Shown one piece after another: positions 1 through 4,640 of a DNA stretch of 10,144 bases. Both the position numbers and the translations under genes were made by a program. The stretch lies in assembly GCA_030550075.1 (NCBI GenBank), contig JAUQQB010000070.1, positions 1-10,144 of the forward strand. The letters are read 5' to 3'. This DNA comes from Chloroflexota bacterium (GTDB lineage Bacteria; Chloroflexota; Anaerolineae; Thermoflexales; Thermoflexaceae). The stretch's first letter is position 1; each line of letters opens with the position of its first letter. Below the pieces are notes generated by a model. That model was given only the letters and a program-made list of their open reading frames with translations. It was not told where the DNA came from and did not search any database.

Positions 1-126
1 GCGCCTTCGGTGCCCGGCTCGCCCCCAAACCCCCAAGGAGCCAAAACCAAAAATCAAATCTGGATGAAGCACCAGCTTGGGCGCAATGGTCCCTTTACGG
101 GCTCTTTGCCCCATCCCTCTTCTTCC

Positions 127-157
127 CCTCCCCACGGCCCTTTAGGCCGCGGGGAGG
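127..157. repeat. GC-rich hairpin, dispersed-repeat candidate
   Basis: CCTCCCC at 127-133 pairs with GGGGAGG at 151-157. After one A/C mismatch, CGGCC (135-139) pairs with GGCCG (145-149) around a 5-nt loop. It shares the outer CTCCCC...CCGCGGGGAG layout with the hairpin at 1137-1171, so the two are probably copies of one dispersed element. No U-tract follows on either strand. Confidence 0.55.
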
Positions 158-178
158 AGGAGTGGAAGATCTTTCAGA

Positions 179-211
179 GGTTGGGGCGGGACTGAAGGCT
201 CCGCCCCAACC
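179..211. repeat. 11-bp perfect inverted repeat
   Basis: GGTTGGGGCGG (179-189) is the exact reverse complement of CCGCCCCAACC (201-211), with an 11-nt loop. It lies directly after the 127-157 hairpin. The 3' flank carries no U-run on either strand, so this is more likely an intergenic repeat or RNA-stability element than an intrinsic terminator. Confidence 0.55.
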
Positions 212-277
212 CCGAAAACCCCACTCCCACCATTGGTTAGTAAGAGTCCTAACGGAGAAGACGGAGCCCCGTGCCCC

Positions 278-324
278 TTTCTCCTCTCTCCCCGCAACAT
301 TTTGGGCAGTGGAGAGAGGGGAAA
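278..324. repeat. 14-bp inverted repeat with 19-nt loop
   Basis: TTTCTCCTCTCTCC (278-291) pairs with GGAGAGAGGGGAAA (311-324) with a single T/G wobble. The loop is 292-310. On the plus strand the stem runs into an AT-rich stretch (AAAATTTATGC), which is only weakly terminator-like. It shares a CTCTCCCCGC-type core with the other hairpins of the window. Confidence 0.5.
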
Positions 325-418
325 ATTTATGCATGTTAGATAAGCTCTTAGCGCGTGGGGCGGCGCGCTTTCGACGCACTGCCTCACGCACCCCATCATT
401 CCTACCTCGTTTATGTCG

Positions 419-433
419 CTTCACAACGTGAAG
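419..433. repeat. Short dyad CTTCAC-N3-GTGAAG
   Basis: A perfect 6-bp dyad with a 3-nt spacer lies 58 nt beyond the nuoC stop codon. It could be a small RNA hairpin or a protein-binding operator-like dyad. Nothing in the sequence decides which. Confidence 0.3.
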
Positions 434-490
434 GGGGGAATGAGAAGATCCTCTTTCCATAAAGTTCGAAAGCCAGGATAACCTATTACC

Positions 491-1009
491 CTATTCTTCT
501 ACGTAAGGCTTTTGGGAATCAATCTCCCGCCAGTTAAAGGAGAACTGAATGGGCTCCACCACCAGTGGATGGTCCCTTCGCAACGGATGCCCTTCCCACT
601 CCTCCGGCAGCAAGATACGACGCAGATCCGGATGGCCCTCGAAGCGGATGCCAAAGAGATCGTAAACCTCCCGCTCGTGCCAGTTCGCCGTGGGCCAGAT
701 CCCCGTCACGGTGGGAACCACCGGGTCCTCCTCTTCCAGGAAGACTTTCACGCGGAGCCGAAGGTTATGGGGAAGGGAGTAGAGGTGGTAATTCACAGCG
801 AACCGGGGGCGCTCCGGCCAGTAATCCACTGCGCACAGGTCCGAGAGGAAATTGAACCGGCACGCCGGGTCGTCCCGGAGGAAGCGGCAGAGCTCCACCA
901 GGGCCTCCCGGCGAACCACCAGGGTGGTTTCCCCTCGAAATTCGATGACCTCTTGAAGGGCCTCGGCAAAACGGGCCCGGACCGCTTCCACCACTTCCTG
1001 GATGGACAC
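491..1009 (-). CDS. nuoC: NADH-quinone oxidoreductase subunit C (complex I 30 kDa subunit)
   Basis: NuoC belongs to the peripheral arm of respiratory complex I, next to NuoB and NuoD near the quinone site. It carries no cofactor. The C-terminal half shows the family signature: WHEREVYDLFGIRFEGH, then PDLRRILLPEEWEGHPLRRD. I chose the GTG at 1009-1007 (172 residues) because AGGAGG (1021-1016) sits 6 nt upstream. The longer frame starting at ATG 1057 adds 16 residues not typical of the family (ARPPNPSFFELRRIE) and has only a weak GCAGG before it. It is the third gene of nuoABC, but about 258 nt separate it from nuoB, which is long for this operon, and no nuoD follows within 490 nt. The assignment is firm; the start is inferred. 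Confidence 0.95.
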   Translation of the reverse strand: MSIQEVVEAVRARFAEALQEVIEFRGETTLVVRREALVELCRFLRDDPACRFNFLSDLCAVDYWPERPRFAVNYHLYSLPHNLRLRVKVFLEEEDPVVPTVTGIWPTANWHEREVYDLFGIRFEGHPDLRRILLPEEWEGHPLRRDHPLVVEPIQFSFNWREIDSQKPYVEE

Positions 1010-1015
1010 CTCGAT

Positions 1016-1021
1016 CCTCCT
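1016..1021 (-). promoter_or_regulatory. Shine-Dalgarno deciding the nuoC start
   Basis: On the minus strand AGGAGG is followed after 6 nt by the in-frame GTG at 1009. It lies inside the longer reading frame and argues for the internal GTG start over ATG 1057. Confidence 0.7.
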
Positions 1022-1073
1022 GAGCTCAAAAAATGATGGATTAGGAGGCCTCGCCATCCTGCCTGCTCAAACC

Positions 1074-1105
1074 GGTTTCTCCCCCTTCCCGGCTGGGGGA
1101 GAACC
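1074..1105. repeat. Hairpin in the nuoB-nuoC gap (proximal to nuoC)
   Basis: GGTTTCTCCCCC (1074-1085) pairs with GGGGGAGAACC (1095-1105), giving 11 bp with one bulged T and a 9-nt loop. In the nuo direction it would form in the RNA about 65 nt before the chosen nuoC start. It may be a processing or mRNA-stability element. Confidence 0.5.
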
Positions 1106-1136
1106 GATAGGCTTCGTGTTGCCTGTGCAGGATAAA

Positions 1137-1171
1137 CCCCTCCCCGCGACCCTGCGGGCCGCGGGGAGGGG
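1137..1171. repeat. 12-bp perfect GC hairpin in the nuoB-nuoC gap
   Basis: CCCCTCCCCGCG (1137-1148) is the exact reverse complement of CGCGGGGAGGGG (1160-1171), with an 11-nt loop. Read in the nuo direction the stem is followed by TTTATCC, a weak U-run, so partial termination or attenuation between nuoB and nuoC is possible. Its layout matches the hairpin at 127-157, suggesting a dispersed repeat. Confidence 0.6.
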
Positions 1172-1267
1172 ATGAATGGATCGCTCTGGAAGTTGAGGGA
1201 CCGCTTCAGGCGGCCGGACCTCCCAATTCCTCAGTGGATGGGGCCCGTTCCGCCTTCGGCTAACCCC

Positions 1268-1795
1268 TCACCGGGGAGATCCGCTTCGGGTGCCTTTTCG
1301 AATCTTCTCATGGAGCAGCAGGATCCCCTCGATCAATCCCTCCGGACGAGGCGGGCAACCTGAGACATAAACGTCCACCGGGATGATCTCATCTACCCCC
1401 TGGACGATGGCGTAGTTGTTGAACACGCCGCCGGTGGAAGCGCAATCCCCCATGGCGATCACCCATTTGGGCTCAGTCATCTGATCGTAAAGCCGCCGAA
1501 CCACAGGGGCCATCTTCCGGCTCACCCGCCCGGCCACGATCATCAGGTCTGCCTGGCGGGGGGAAGCGCGCATGATCTCCATGCCAAACCGGGAGAGATC
1601 GTAATGGCTGGCCTGGGTGGCCATCATTTCAATGGCACAGCAGGCCAGGCCAAACAGTAAGGGCCACATCGCCCGGGTGCGCCCCCAGGCGGCCACCCAT
1701 TCCAGGGCCTCCTCCAGGGTGGTCACCACCACGCCCATCTCCCCCGTCTTCTGACCAGGCGCCATTTCCACCACCGGCCGGCTCACCGTTCCCAT
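1268..1795 (-). CDS. nuoB: NADH-quinone oxidoreductase subunit B (iron-sulfur cluster N2 subunit)
   Basis: NuoB carries cluster N2, the last iron-sulfur cluster before quinone in complex I. All four expected ligand cysteines are visible: the adjacent pair in GLACCAIEMM (residues 52-53), one in GDCASTGG (118) and one in SGCPPRPE (147), numbered from the start chosen here. FGLACCAIE, ASPRQADLMIVAG and YVSGCPPRPE are textbook family blocks. I start at ATG 1795 (175 residues) because AAAGGAG lies 7 nt upstream. ATG 1816 would add seven residues but has no ribosome-binding site. This start overlaps the nuoA stop by 13 nt, indicating translational coupling. The unconserved N-terminus of about 25 residues precedes the Fe-S core. 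Confidence 0.96.
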   Translation of the reverse strand: MGTVSRPVVEMAPGQKTGEMGVVVTTLEEALEWVAAWGRTRAMWPLLFGLACCAIEMMATQASHYDLSRFGMEIMRASPRQADLMIVAGRVSRKMAPVVRRLYDQMTEPKWVIAMGDCASTGGVFNNYAIVQGVDEIIPVDVYVSGCPPRPEGLIEGILLLHEKIRKGTRSGSPR

Positions 1796-2154
1796 TCGAA
1801 TGCTCCTTTCCGCCATGCATAGACATATCCGATCAGCAGGATCAGGACAAAGAGCGCCATCTCAACCAACGCCAAAGTCTTTAGGGATCGTATCTGCAAA
1901 GCCCAGGGATAGAAGAAAATAATTTCGATATCGAATAGAATAAAAAGCAAGGCAGTGAGATAAAACTTAACCGGGAAGCGCCGTTGTGCTGGCCCGATGG
2001 GGATCATGCCGGATTCATAAGGGAGGTGCTTGCGGCGGCTCGGCCGCCTGGGGGCCAGCAGGTGAGGAGCGATGAGAGCGACCCCTCCGATCCCGAGTCC
2101 CACCAGGATCAGCATCAGGATCGGCACATACTCCAGAAGGGCTCCCTCCGGCAT
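1783..2154 (-). CDS. nuoA: NADH-quinone oxidoreductase subunit A
   Basis: NuoA is a small three-helix membrane subunit of complex I at the junction of the membrane and peripheral arms. Three hydrophobic segments are visible: residues ~8-32, ~62-86 and ~94-112. The diagnostic loop (YESGMIPIG...RRFPVKFYL) and LFILFDIEIIFFYPWA match the family closely. I chose the second ATG (2154, giving MPEGALLEY) because GGGGAG (2167-2162) lies 7 nt upstream of it but only 1 nt upstream of the ATG at 2160. The protein is then 123 residues, a usual length. It is the first gene of the nuoABC block, about 24 nt from the predicted transcription start, and its end overlaps nuoB. Confidence 0.96.
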   Translation of the reverse strand: MPEGALLEYVPILMLILVGLGIGGVALIAPHLLAPRRPSRRKHLPYESGMIPIGPAQRRFPVKFYLTALLFILFDIEIIFFYPWALQIRSLKTLALVEMALFVLILLIGYVYAWRKGAFEWER

Positions 2155-2161
2155 CGACATG

Positions 2162-2167
2162 CTCCCC
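2162..2167 (-). promoter_or_regulatory. Shine-Dalgarno deciding the nuoA start
   Basis: GGGGAG on the minus strand is spaced 7 nt from ATG 2154. The upstream ATG at 2160 is too close to use it. Confidence 0.55.
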
Positions 2168-2184
2168 CAGGAAGTCTTTTGTTC

Positions 2185-2212
2185 ATTCTACCACAATCGG
2201 GGGGAGCGTCAA
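2185..2212 (-). promoter_or_regulatory. Promoter of nuoABC
   Basis: On the minus strand, TTGACG (2212-2207, 5 of 6 to the -35 consensus) is separated by 16 nt from TAGAAT (2190-2185, 5 of 6 to the -10 consensus). A start near 2178 would give a leader of about 24 nt before nuoA. It lies between the tusA-like terminator and nuoA, so the nuo block is transcribed independently of the sulfurtransferase genes. Confidence 0.75.
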
Positions 2213-2296
2213 CCTTCCGTGCTTTCCGGAACAAAAGGGCATCACCGGTGAAGCGCTGAGCCCGGGGCCGGAATTTAACGATGACAATGATCAACT

Positions 2297-2323
2297 AAAA
2301 CGAACAGGCGCTCGTTCTGTTCG
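2297..2323 (-). terminator. Probable intrinsic terminator of the sulfurtransferase unit
   Basis: On the minus strand, CGAACAG and CTGTTCG form a 7-bp stem (2323-2317 with 2307-2301) with a 9-nt loop, followed directly by TTTTAGTT. It begins 3 nt after the stop codon of the TusA-like gene. The stem is short and the U-run modest, but position and orientation fit termination before the nuoA promoter. Confidence 0.6.
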
Positions 2324-2326
2324 CTG

Positions 2327-2581
2327 TCAAGGGGTGGGGCCGGAGGCTACACCCAGAACAATCCGTGTTTCCTCCTGCTCGTGCAGGACTTCCAGCACGG
2401 TATAGCCATTACGCCTCGCCCATGCGGTGACGGTGAACTCGTCCGCGTAACCCTTCACCCATACCTCCACCGCCTCCCCCGGGCCCAGGCCCGTCAGGGC
2501 CTGCTGAACCCGGCCGATGGGTGAATCGGTGCACAGCTCGATCCCCGCCCGCAGATCCACGGTCCGCACGATCTGCGCCAT
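2327..2581 (-). CDS. TusA-like sulfurtransferase family protein with variant active-site motif
   Basis: This 84-residue protein has the layout of the TusA/SirA fold: an N-terminal VDLRAGIELC strand-loop, a helix (SPIGRVQQALTGL), GEAVEVWVKG, a second helix (DEFTVTAWARRNGYTVLEV) and a final strand (TRIVLGVA). TusA proteins carry persulfide sulfur on a Cys in a CPxP motif. Here the motif is replaced by CTDSP, while the Cys itself (residue 17, the only Cys in the protein) is kept at the expected position. The start has GGAGG 7 nt upstream. It lies 59 nt downstream of the rhodanese gene on the same strand, so it is a plausible sulfur acceptor for that enzyme (inference). The family call rests on pattern recognition. 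Confidence 0.7.
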   Translation of the reverse strand: MAQIVRTVDLRAGIELCTDSPIGRVQQALTGLGPGEAVEVWVKGYADEFTVTAWARRNGYTVLEVLHEQEETRIVLGVASGPTP

Positions 2582-2601
2582 CGTTTTCCTCCGATCCCTG
2601 A

Positions 2602-2631
2602 GGGCGGGCCTCCCGGTTGAGAGACCCGCCC
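2602..2631. repeat. 11-bp hairpin between the rhodanese and TusA-like genes
   Basis: GGGCGGGCCTC (2602-2612) pairs with GAGACCCGCCC (2621-2631) with one G-U wobble in the minus-strand RNA and an 8-nt loop. It lies between the rhodanese stop and the ribosome-binding site of the TusA-like gene. No U-run follows, so it may be a processing or partial-readthrough element within the two-gene message. Confidence 0.5.
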
Positions 2632-2640
2632 CGCTCGCCC

Positions 2641-3486
2641 TCAGCGTTCAATGGGCACCCCAATGGTGTTGCCCCACTCCGACCAGGAGCCGTCATAGTT
2701 GCGGACGTTGGGGTATCCCAGGAGGTGACGCAACACGAACCAGGTCACCGAGGAGCGCTCCCCGATGCGGCAGTATGTGATGATCTCTTTGTCCGGCGTG
2801 ATCTCCGCTGCCTCATAAATCTGGCGCAGGGAATCCGGATCTTTAAAGGTGTCATCGTCGTTGAGGGCCTTCGACCATGGGATGTTCACCGCACCCGGGA
2901 TGTGGCCGCCGCGCTGGGCCGCTTCGTTGGGGTATTCCGGCGGCGCGGTGATCTCCCCGCTGAACTCCGCCGGCGACCGCACATCCACCAGGGCCACCCC
3001 CCGCTTCCCCAGAACGTTCAGCACATAGGGGAGATGGGCCCGCAGCCGGGCATCCGGCTCCCGCGCCCGGTAAGTCGCTGGCGGATAAGCGGGCACCTCC
3101 TCGCTGAGAGGACGCTTCTCCTCGATCCACTTTTTCCGACCCCCGTTCAACAGTCGCACGTCCTGATGGCCGTAGAGCTTATAGATCCAGAAAGCGAAGG
3201 CGGCGAACCAGTTCCGGAAGTCACCATAGAGCACCACGGTGGTGTCGTTGGCGATACCGGCCCGGCTGTTGAGGGCCTCAAAGGCCTCCCGGCTCAGGAT
3301 ATCCCGCCGCACCGGGTCGTTCAGGTCTTTGCGCCAGTCGAAGAGGACCGCACCGGGGATATGGCCCAGATGATACGCGCTGCCCGGGTCATAGTCGACT
3401 TCCACAATCCGCACCTTCGGGTCCTGAAGGTGCTGCGCCACCCACTCCGTGTCTACCAGCGCCAGAGGATCCGCATACGTCGCCAT
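2641..3486 (-). CDS. Thiosulfate sulfurtransferase (two-domain rhodanese, CysA2/SseA-like)
   Basis: The enzyme moves sulfane sulfur from thiosulfate or a similar donor to a thiophilic acceptor. The 281 residues hold two rhodanese domains. The N-terminal one (~8-125) is catalytically inactive: where a Cys would lie it reads LYGDFRNWFAA. The C-terminal one (~145-280) has the active loop CRIGERSS with catalytic Cys239. GHIPGAV occurs in both domains, and VDVRSPAEFSG, LLNGGRKKW and NYDGSWSEWGN match the mycobacterial CysA2 type closely. AAGGGAGG stands 5 nt before the ATG. The next gene downstream encodes a TusA-like protein, suggesting a sulfur relay. Upstream, a strong minus-strand promoter about 400 nt away (3887-3915) would give an unusually long leader. 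Confidence 0.95.
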   Translation of the reverse strand: MATYADPLALVDTEWVAQHLQDPKVRIVEVDYDPGSAYHLGHIPGAVLFDWRKDLNDPVRRDILSREAFEALNSRAGIANDTTVVLYGDFRNWFAAFAFWIYKLYGHQDVRLLNGGRKKWIEEKRPLSEEVPAYPPATYRAREPDARLRAHLPYVLNVLGKRGVALVDVRSPAEFSGEITAPPEYPNEAAQRGGHIPGAVNIPWSKALNDDDTFKDPDSLRQIYEAAEITPDKEIITYCRIGERSSVTWFVLRHLLGYPNVRNYDGSWSEWGNTIGVPIER

Positions 3487-3672
3487 GGCAACCTCCCTTC
3501 ACAGTTCATCTCGGGAGCAAAAAGGGTTAGATCGGATCCCTCATCCATCGCCCCTCATATCCCTATCCCCAGGATCCGGATATAAAGGGACGAAGGCGGA
3601 AAACCCCAACCGAAGATCCAGGAAGTGGGAAGATCTCAGCTTAGGAAGTAGAGAAATTCGGAGGTGGGGAAA

Positions 3673-3745
3673 GCGGGGACAGGAGGAGGTCGATTCCACT
3701 CAGCGGGGCGCGCGTCCCAAGCGGGCGGCCGCCTCCTGCCCCCGC
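3673..3745 (-). other. Long-range RNA stem in the rhodanese leader
   Basis: GCGGGGACAGGAGG (3673-3686) and CCTCCTGCCCCCGC (3732-3745) pair over 14 positions with a single mismatch, enclosing about 45 nt of very GC-rich sequence. In the minus-strand RNA the stem starts directly after the stop codon of the possible small ORF and is followed by TTTCCCC. It could act as an attenuator, a weak terminator of a short transcript, or the core of a structured RNA. Confidence 0.45.
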
Positions 3746-3805
3746 TCAGGACAGATACAGGCGTTCATCGAGGAAATCAAATCCACCTGCTGCGCGATCC
3801 GCCAT
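3746..3805 (-). CDS. Possible 19-codon leader ORF upstream of the rhodanese gene
   Basis: The frame encodes MADRAAGGFDFLDERLYLS. GAGGGG lies 9 nt before the ATG, and the frame is about 75 nt downstream of the predicted transcription start. The stop codon abuts the 14-bp stem at 3673-3745, as in leader-peptide attenuators. There is no homology I recognise and the length gives little statistical support. An overlapping frame starting at 3768 (MNACICPERGQ...) contains a Cys-x-Cys, but has no good ribosome-binding site. It is reported as a candidate only. Confidence 0.22.
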   Translation of the reverse strand: MADRAAGGFDFLDERLYLS

Positions 3806-3886
3806 CGCGGAGCGCCCCTCACGCCAGCCGGTGGGGTTGAACGCATTCCTGCCATGGCCTTCAATGGCTCCAGGATTTTGGCGTTA

Positions 3887-3915
3887 TATATAGCACGCTC
3901 CCCAATTTTTGTCAA
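3887..3915 (-). promoter_or_regulatory. Promoter reading towards the rhodanese gene
   Basis: The minus strand carries a perfect TTGACA (3915-3910), a 17-nt spacer and TATATA (3892-3887, 4 of 6 to consensus, within TATATATAA). It is the clearest AT-rich island in the intergenic region. Initiation near 3880 gives about 390 nt of untranslated leader before the rhodanese ATG, unless a nearer promoter exists that I missed. Confidence 0.65.
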
Positions 3916-3952
3916 GGGGATCAGCGAAAAGAGATCTCCCAATGAAGGCGAA

Positions 3953-3975
3953 GTCCAGCGCCTTCGGCGCTGGGC
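3953..3975. repeat. 10-bp hairpin between the divergent promoters
   Basis: GTCCAGCGCC (3953-3962) pairs with GGCGCTGGGC (3966-3975) around the loop TTC, with one T-G wobble. It lies upstream of both divergent promoters and is not in either predicted transcript, so it may be a protein-binding dyad, an old terminator or a repeat. Confidence 0.4.
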
Positions 3976-4020
3976 TCCAAAAGCGAGCCGGCGGCACACC
4001 CACTGCCCCCTCAATCAGGT

Positions 4021-4049
4021 TTGTCCAGCCCTCAGATCCCTGATAAGAT
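4021..4049 (+). promoter_or_regulatory. Possible promoter of the rplI cluster
   Basis: TTGTCC (4021-4026, 4 of 6), a 17-nt spacer and TAAGAT (4044-4049, 4 of 6), preceded by an extended -10 TGA (4041-4043). A start near 4056 would give an rplI leader of about 130 nt. Both boxes are imperfect, but spacing and the TGn element support it. Confidence 0.45.
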
Positions 4050-4060
4050 ACCTCATTGAG

Positions 4061-4090
4061 GCGTTCTCAGAAGCAGAACGCTTGAGCGTT
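4061..4090 (+). promoter_or_regulatory. Two mutually exclusive hairpins in the rplI leader
   Basis: GCGTTCT (4061-4067) pairs with AGAACGC (4075-4081), a perfect 7-bp stem. The AACGC at 4077-4081 can instead pair with GCGTT (4086-4090) across TTGA. The segment GCGTT-AACGC-GCGTT can therefore adopt alternative folds, as in attenuators or autoregulated ribosomal protein leaders. No regulator-binding motif is recognisable, so function is conjecture. Confidence 0.3.
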
Positions 4091-4188
4091 TACCCTGTTG
4101 GCTTGCCAGGATGCGGGAATGGCGAGCGGCAAAGTGCATCTACATCAACAGGTTCCTGCACGGATCATCTCTGCGGAGGATCATCCCG

Positions 4189-4638
4189 ATGAAGGTTGTG
4201 CTGCTGCGAGATGTGCCGAACCTGGGGCGGGCCGGTGAGGTGAAAGAAGTCGCCGACGGCTACGCTCGAAACTATCTGATCCCCAGGGGATTAGCCTCAC
4301 CCGCCACTGAAGGTCTCATCCGCCATGCGGCGGAAACCCGGCAGGCTGCGGAGCAGCGCCGGGCTCGCCAATTGACCTCTGCTCGAGAGATGGCGGACCG
4401 CCTCCATGGCGCCATCGTGACGATCCGGGCACGGGTGGGCCAAGGCGATCGGCTCTACGGCTCGATCACATCCCAGCAGATCGCCGAGGCGATCGCCCAA
4501 CAGCTGGGCGTGGAAATCGATCGGAGGCGGATCGAACTGGACGCCCCAATCCGGATCCTGGGGACCCATCCGGTGAAGGTGCGGCTGGGACCGGAGATCT
4601 CCGCTCAGGTGCAGGTCGTGGTGGAACGGGAGGCATAG
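4189..4638 (+). CDS. rplI: 50S ribosomal protein L9
   Basis: L9 binds 23S rRNA near the L1 stalk through its N-terminal domain, with a long helix projecting a C-terminal domain from the ribosome. The product is 149 residues, the usual length. MKVVLLRDVPNLG opens the protein. The segment from Gly to Thr at residues ~13-40 fits the L9 PROSITE pattern exactly (GRAGEVKEVADGYARNYLI then PRGLASPAT). The helical linker (~43-75) is Ala/Arg/Gln-rich and the C-terminal domain contains LYGSITSQQIAEAI. I rejected an in-frame ATG at 4111, since GGAGGA lies 8-9 nt before ATG 4189 and the extra 26 residues are not L9. It is the first gene of a rightward cluster, ending 2 nt before the next start. Confidence 0.97.
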   Translation: MKVVLLRDVPNLGRAGEVKEVADGYARNYLIPRGLASPATEGLIRHAAETRQAAEQRRARQLTSAREMADRLHGAIVTIRARVGQGDRLYGSITSQQIAEAIAQQLGVEIDRRRIELDAPIRILGTHPVKVRLGPEISAQVQVVVEREA

Positions 4639-4640
4639 GA

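Larger units (their letters stand above)
1..490. other. Gene-free region with four hairpins, downstream of nuoC
   Basis: I find no credible gene here. The open frames on both strands are low-complexity Pro/Arg/Ser/Gly-rich translations of GC-rich repeats, with no ribosome-binding site or family resemblance. The region holds four inverted repeats (127-157, 179-211, 278-324, 419-433), listed separately. It lies 3' of nuoC, where nuoD would be expected in a standard nuo operon. None of the hairpins is followed by a convincing U-run in the nuo direction, so I cannot assign a classical terminator. Confidence 0.7.
3487..4188. other. Divergent intergenic region with long leader and two promoters
   Basis: These 700 nt separate the leftward rhodanese gene from rightward rplI. 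I see no conserved protein; the longer open frames on both strands (plus 3449-4192, minus 3700-4014) have no family resemblance. Contents from left to right: a long-range stem (3673-3686 with 3732-3745), a possible 19-codon minus-strand ORF (3746-3805), a minus-strand promoter (3887-3915), a hairpin (3953-3975), a plus-strand promoter (4021-4049) and competing hairpins (4061-4090). I found no tRNA, and no riboswitch consensus I recognise. Confidence 0.6.

Noticed and set aside
95..460. Minus-strand frame of 121 codons in the region beyond nuoC
   Set aside because: Low-complexity translation of GC-rich hairpins, no ribosome-binding site, no family resemblance.
512..1036. Long plus-strand frame opposite nuoC
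   Set aside because: Antisense shadow of a firmly identified gene.
2617..3585. Plus-strand frame of 322 codons opposite the rhodanese gene
   Set aside because: Antisense shadow; the minus strand carries the complete rhodanese motifs.
3700..4014. Minus-strand frame of 104 codons
   Set aside because: Its start lies upstream of the predicted minus-strand promoter, it has no good ribosome-binding site and no recognisable domain.
4111..4188. N-terminal extension of L9
   Set aside because: The extra 26 residues are not part of the L9 family, and GGAGGA is correctly placed for ATG 4189.
3487..4188. tRNA, RNase P RNA, SRP RNA, T-box or common riboswitch in the large intergenic gap
   Set aside because: I looked for T-loop, RNase P core, SRP tetraloop and T-box signature sequences and found none that fit.
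3449..4192. Plus-strand frame of 247 codons over the divergent intergenic region
   Set aside because: Overlaps the rhodanese start and the rplI start, crosses both predicted promoters, and its composition is unlike the neighbouring proteins.
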